A DNA stretch of 6,747 nt from NCBI GenBank assembly GCA_002401055.1, contig NVRZ01000176.1:1-6747 (forward strand), given 5' to 3'. The notes under the pieces are model-generated. The model worked only from the letters and a program-made list of their open reading frames with translations. It was not told the origin of the DNA and searched no databases. Of this stretch, positions 4,801 through 6,747 are shown piece after piece. A program made the position numbers and the translations under genes. This DNA comes from Bacteroidota bacterium (GTDB lineage Bacteria; Bacteroidota; Bacteroidia; NORP154). Every line of letters begins with the position of its first letter. Within the stretch, counting starts at the first letter, position 1.

Positions 4801-6747
4801 TATTCATCAAAGGCATTCACGTTTTGTTGAAATTCATAATAGTTAATCGATGATTGCCCAGTTGCCGCTTCTGATTCTTTTTGGGCCGCAGCTTCTTCAA
4901 ACTTTTCCGCTTCCTTAATGGCATTCTGTTTGAATTCTGCGTTTTCAATGGTCTCAGCTTTATCCCTGATTGCTGTGGCCTCTGAGGTGTAGTTTTCCGC
5001 TTCTTTCTGAAGTTTTTCCACTTTTTCCACTTCTGCTTCTACCTCAGAATCTGTCAAAGCTTTATTAACCGTTTCTTCATTTATGTCATACTTAGCCAAA
5101 TCCTCTTCCGATAAATTATCTTCATTGCTTTCGAGTCCGGTTTGGGTTGTAGTTTCTTCAGCCGCAACAATGCTAACAAGTGGTGCGGGTTCTTCTTTCA
5201 CTACTTCTGCTTCAGTAGATCGCTGCTCTACTTGAATTTCACTTTCTGGTGATGCAGACTCATCTGCAATGTCATTCACAGCGAGGGGCTCTCCGAGATC
5301 AGAAATTTGTTCGCTGGAAGTCTTCATTACTTCTGATGAAACGGCCGTGAATAGTTCTGCTTCTACCTTTAGCGCCTTAGATTCTTGTTCAAAAACTTTG
5401 GCGTCAGCATAAGTCTTTTGTAGTTCCGTTTCTGTATCCTTCATTTCTCCATCCAGTTCCTCTGCCTGCCTTAATATCTCTTCCTTAATAGTCGGATCTT
5501 TGGTGCTTTCTGCCTGCTCGTTTAGGTTAACTATCTCATCATTAATTTCTGCAATTTCATTTTCCATGAACTGAATCTTTTCATATGATTCACTGGCCAA
5601 GGATTCTTTTATGTCTGCATCTTGCTTCATCTTCCTTGTCATTTCTTCCACCCCAATTTTCTCGCTTGTTCCGCTGTTGGCCAGCACTTTCTGCTCAATA
5701 AGCAAGGATATTGACTCATCCAATTGGTTTGATCTTACCGCGGCTTCTATTCGGGTAGCGTTATTCTCAGCAGTGGTCAACTCTTTCTGCTTAATATCCG
5801 CATCAATGGCAAGAGATTTAGACATTTCAAAAGCAATTTCAGATTGCCTTTCAAGCTGCTTTGCCTCTTCTTTTAAGTTTTCGGCCGTTTGAAGTGCAAG
5901 TTGTTTCTGGCCTGGGTCACTTATATTCTCAACTCTGGCAAGAATCGTTTCAGCTTCAGTTAACTTTTCTTGCGAATTCTCCTTTTTATCAGAAGCAACA
6001 GCAAATGATACTTCCGCTTCCTTGCTTAATTTGACTTGGTCCTGTTTAATTTTCTGCACATAATTATTGCCCGCCTTAATAAGATCTTCGTTTGATAGAT
6101 TAGTGAATGTTTCAGCTTCTATTGGTTCTTCGGTTGTTTGAGTTTTCGAAGTGACGGAGGTCGGTTCATTGAATTCTTCTTCAGTAGCATTAACATCCAA
6201 TTGCGCGAGTGCTTGTATTTCTTCAATATTTTCTAGTTCTCCAGTTTCCTTTGAGATAATTTCTGCAGTAGATGCAACAATGGGAGCTTCACCTGGCCTT
6301 TCTTTGAGCCTTACCTTGTATACATTGATTTTCCCTAGAATACTTGACCGCTTGGAAGAGAAGTACGCAGTAAGCTCATCTGGTGTAGTCAGGTAAAGGA
6401 TATCGTCATCAGCAGAATTGATTGCAAATTCAAGATTGGTCGGTTTAGACCAAGTACCTGAAGATGAATCATAAGCTGATTTGAAAATATCATAGCCACC
6501 CATGCTATTGTGTCCTTTGGAACAGAAATAAAGAATATTGCTATTTGGATACATCACAGGGTATTCTTCATCATAGTCCGTATTTATTACAATGCTTAGT
6601 ATTTCAGGTGTGCCCCAATCTCCATTGCTTCTTTTCTTAACGAGGTATATGTCTTTACTGGTGCCAAGCTTTCCGTAGCTTGAATAGAACAACATACTAG
6701 CATCCTTCCCCAGGTATATAATTGAGCGTTCATCTCTTTCTTTGTCT
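1821..6747 (-). CDS. Large PD40 / helical-repeat / triple-SPOR protein, 5' partial
   Basis: The reading frame is open to the window edge, so the true start is outside. At least 1641 codons are visible; residue numbers here count from the first internal ATG at 6695. In order they encode PD40 beta-propeller blades (up to about 130), a Thr/Glu-rich linker (140-195), long charged helices with a recurring 82-residue unit (about 200-867, plus one copy at 930-992), an acidic Ser/Thr/Glu-rich linker (868-1200, enclosing that copy), three SPOR-like domains (1202-1284, 1331-1412, 1461-1545) and an acidic tail ending ILDDD. SPOR domains in characterised proteins bind glycan strands lacking stem peptides at division septa; PD40 blades occur in many Bacteroidota envelope proteins. 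I therefore infer an envelope protein, possibly spanning between the outer membrane and peptidoglycan. Any signal peptide, lipobox or TPR region would lie upstream. No catalytic motif or transmembrane segment is visible. I do not recognise a named gene. Confidence 0.9.
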   Translation of the reverse strand, partial: DKERDERSIIYLGKDASMLFYSSYGKLGTSKDIYLVKKRSNGDWGTPEILSIVINTDYDEEYPVMYPNSNILYFCSKGHNSMGGYDIFKSAYDSSSGTWSKPTNLEFAINSADDDILYLTTPDELTAYFSSKRSSILGKINVYKVRLKERPGEAPIVASTAEIISKETGELENIEEIQALAQLDVNATEEEFNEPTSVTSKTQTTEEPIEAETFTNLSNEDLIKAGNNYVQKIKQDQVKLSKEAEVSFAVASDKKENSQEKLTEAETILARVENISDPGQKQLALQTAENLKEEAKQLERQSEIAFEMSKSLAIDADIKQKELTTAENNATRIEAAVRSNQLDESISLLIEQKVLANSGTSEKIGVEEMTRKMKQDADIKESLASESYEKIQFMENEIAEINDEIVNLNEQAESTKDPTIKEEILRQAEELDGEMKDTETELQKTYADAKVFEQESKALKVEAELFTAVSSEVMKTSSEQISDLGEPLAVNDIADESASPESEIQVEQRSTEAEVVKEEPAPLVSIVAAEETTTQTGLESNEDNLSEEDLAKYDINEETVNKALTDSEVEAEVEKVEKLQKEAENYTSEATAIRDKAETIENAEFKQNAIKEAEKFEEAAAQKESEAATGQSSINYYEFQQNVNAFDEYASNNAYLTADDVTEVNTQKQKSAALFEESKASRTKARTIEDADEKAAELDKARNLESQAISVQREGLNQLAAKENNAKLQEKKKMDSQITDSDLAIINKLESEADELYAESNKIRFEANNISDPEVKLTELNRATALEKQAIQKQRNALNNYEFQDNLSKLAAASGSGEQLSPTQMSRLEILQEEFNDLLKQSIKARVDADDTASVIASAELLEKAVDLEELAIQKQFEVMSMYGIETPEPLVESTSSSSEELALSTAPESAGTENDEVTSTSTTQDAIQGTNTAEESKTSSERGEMIEAEDTRSAMELIAASEAQKAEAKQLYDQIEVIDDPIILMETLDKAEELEKQAERNMALAIKKQEEEPAEEISRSEELASASEEISDDSQSTLESETPATTTSSEPTSEIDETNSSEIASITEGSSKVGEDSEIPEEVISQLMDEEEEELAAAESSNSDEEQSSESESFASTDPQPEETANEETPTNNEEPASFEATETFEEAINIETFDESAAESEPAFEASSDEGSFNAAISTPLPASSEPLTEDIFTTATTNTYNTSNPIPVNRAVPSGLIFKVQIGAFRNRIPQNLFKGISPIMGENTAMGFIRYTAGLFRKIESANKAKSVIRDYGFVDAFVVAFFNGNRVSIEEAREILGGGEAPAYALVIKTTSSGDVGTGSLSSSSGSSVASFGTNDLSSITKLLYTVQVGVYKNPTNVGEKFGLGKLNSINTSNGYIRYTYGIHDNINQANASKIIAIDNGISDAFVTAYYNGERISLTKARTLEIANESVPEATFEEPESEPAIPDNNVEEEIIEEAAPISPAVTLNPESEVFKVQIGQFSNAVPVDESIAFFSLKDLGIERHEQGELIIYTVGSFDNYKDAEELRKVVASKGVAEGSVVINRNDSIIPMEDFLKSTIDSEDSKETIPEVIIEEPEISNPEDNSVNTEIETTTTPEPSTTIEVDTKPTEEPEISSDGPLTDEEFERALQKILDDD
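2061..2315 (-). other. SPOR-like domain 3 of the large protein, diverged
   Basis: Residues 1461-1545. It starts VFKVQIGQFSNAVP and continues with LIIYTVGSFDNYKDAEELRK, which is closer to the canonical SPOR second half (Y-x-V-G-x-F, then D-A and helix). It ends in GSVVINRNDSI, without the DAF-V-x-A and N-G-x-R block of domains 1 and 2. An acidic linker separates it from domain 2, and an acidic Pro/Thr-rich tail follows it. Confidence 0.8.
2460..2705 (-). other. SPOR-like domain 2 of the large protein
   Basis: Residues 1331-1412. It starts LLYTVQVGVYKNP, then GYIRYTYGIHDN, a helix with A-N-A-S-K-I-I, and DAFVTAYYNGERIS. It pairs closely with domain 1, from which it is separated by a Gly/Ser-rich linker (about 1298-1327, rich in Ser runs). 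The two look like an internal duplication with a start-to-start distance of 129 residues. Confidence 0.82.
2844..3092 (-). other. SPOR-like domain 1 of the large protein
   Basis: Residues 1202-1284. The domain opens with LIFKVQIGAFRN, the first strand of a SPOR fold (V-Q-[IV]-G-x-[FY]). A second strand, GFIRYTAGLF, corresponds to the usual Y-R-V-x-x-G-P-F. A helix with A-N-K-A-K-S-V-I and a last strand, DAFVVAFFNGNRVS, complete the pattern. The domain fits the typical length of about 75-80 residues. Its ending, DAF-V-x-A-[FY]-[FY]-N-G-x-R, is shared with domain 2 and not with domain 3. Confidence 0.82.
3096..4094 (-). other. Acidic Ser/Thr/Glu-rich linker (within the large gene)
   Basis: Residues 868-1200 are dominated by Glu, Ser, Thr, Ala and Asp, with almost no aromatic or basic residues apart from the helical unit at 930-992. 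They include EEEEELAAAE at 1074-1083. Such composition predicts an extended, disordered, strongly negative spacer that separates the helical repeat region from the SPOR domains. The frame stays open and in register throughout, so it is not a frameshifted region. Because the antisense codons are Ser-rich, it creates long Ser-rich open frames on the plus strand that are not genes. Confidence 0.75.
4095..5057 (-). repeat. Degenerate tandem repeat encoding 82-residue helical units
   Basis: Four consecutive units (residues 547-638, 639-720, 721-802, 803-867) align by eye. Each begins with a short cap, L-[ST]-x-x-[DEQ]-[VLM] (LTDSEV, LTADDV, ITDSDL, LSPTQM). A charged helix follows, then a turn I-x-[DN]-[AP] (IENAEF, IEDADE, ISDPEV; degenerate TASVIA in the last). 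A second helix comes next, with L-E and then A-I-x-x-Q exactly 20 residues after the turn Ile. Units 2-4 repeat at exactly 82 residues (246 bp). The first carries about 4 extra residues before the turn and 6 after it. Outlying single copies with the same 20-residue spacing lie at about 200-292, 347-432 and 930-992. The heptad-like charged composition suggests helical hairpins or coiled coil. I recognise no named family. Confidence 0.72.
6306..6747 (-). other. PD40 beta-propeller blades (domain within the large gene)
   Basis: At least three consecutive WD40-like PD40 blades are visible. The key segments are LFYSSYGKLGTSKDIYLVKK (residues 2-21), ILYFCSKGHNSMGGYDIFKS (54-73) and LTAYFSSKRSSILGKINVYK (108-127). 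The pattern, aromatic-x-Ser-Ser or Cys-Ser, a Gly-rich turn, then D-I-Y/F or N-V-Y, is the PD40/TolB-like signature. Between blades sit W-G-T-P and W-S-K-P-T-N-L, which are usual in Bacteroidota copies. A full propeller needs more blades, so others probably lie upstream of the window. The likely role is binding protein or glycan; the ligand cannot be inferred. Confidence 0.85.

Noticed and set aside
3720..6098. Possible CRISPR array or DNA satellite in the large gene
   Set aside because: The periodicity is at protein level (82 residues) with diverged nucleotide sequence and no identical repeats or spacers of CRISPR size.
6693..6695. The ATG at 6693-6695 as the true start of the large gene
   Set aside because: The frame stays open for 17 more codons to the window edge, and this upstream part (containing RSIIYLGKDAS) continues the PD40 blade, so the ATG is internal.

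Overview
The window looks like chromosomal DNA of a Bacteroidota member, probably in or near the Cytophagales. Three things point there. None of the visible starts has a Shine-Dalgarno sequence; they sit behind A/T-rich leaders instead. The promoter-like sequence before nfeD has the TTTG-N17-TAnnTTTn form typical of the phylum. The largest gene joins PD40 beta-propeller blades to SPOR domains, which is common in Bacteroidota envelope proteins. Every recognisable gene is on the minus strand, so transcription runs from high to low coordinates.

Layout in transcription order. (1) 6747 to 1821 is most of one very large gene whose 5' end lies outside the window. At least 1641 codons are visible. 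They encode PD40 beta-propeller blades, about 800 residues of charged helical sequence containing a degenerate 82-residue repeat, an acidic Ser/Thr/Glu-rich linker, three SPOR-like domains and an acidic tail. I recognise no named gene here; it is probably an envelope-associated structural protein. (2) A 93-bp gap (1728-1820) holds a plausible promoter and a weak hairpin that overlap each other. (3) nfeD (1727-1257) and floA (1254-277) are two nucleotides apart. They form the well-known membrane pair of a short NfeD protein and the flotillin-like FloA. (4) An A/T-rich spacer with an imperfect inverted repeat leads to tRNA-Arg(ACG) at 186-113. (5) The last 82 bases encode what looks like the end of a PP2C-type phosphatase domain, cut off by a stop codon just below the tRNA. 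It may be a gene remnant.

The nfeD-floA pair is conserved membrane-organisation machinery. The large gene may also act in the envelope, since SPOR domains usually bind septal peptidoglycan, but nothing in the sequence ties the two units together. The least explained feature is the 82-residue repeat inside the large protein. It is visible by eye as gapless alignments with a fixed internal spacing, and one pair of units keeps a 14-nt identity exactly two periods apart.
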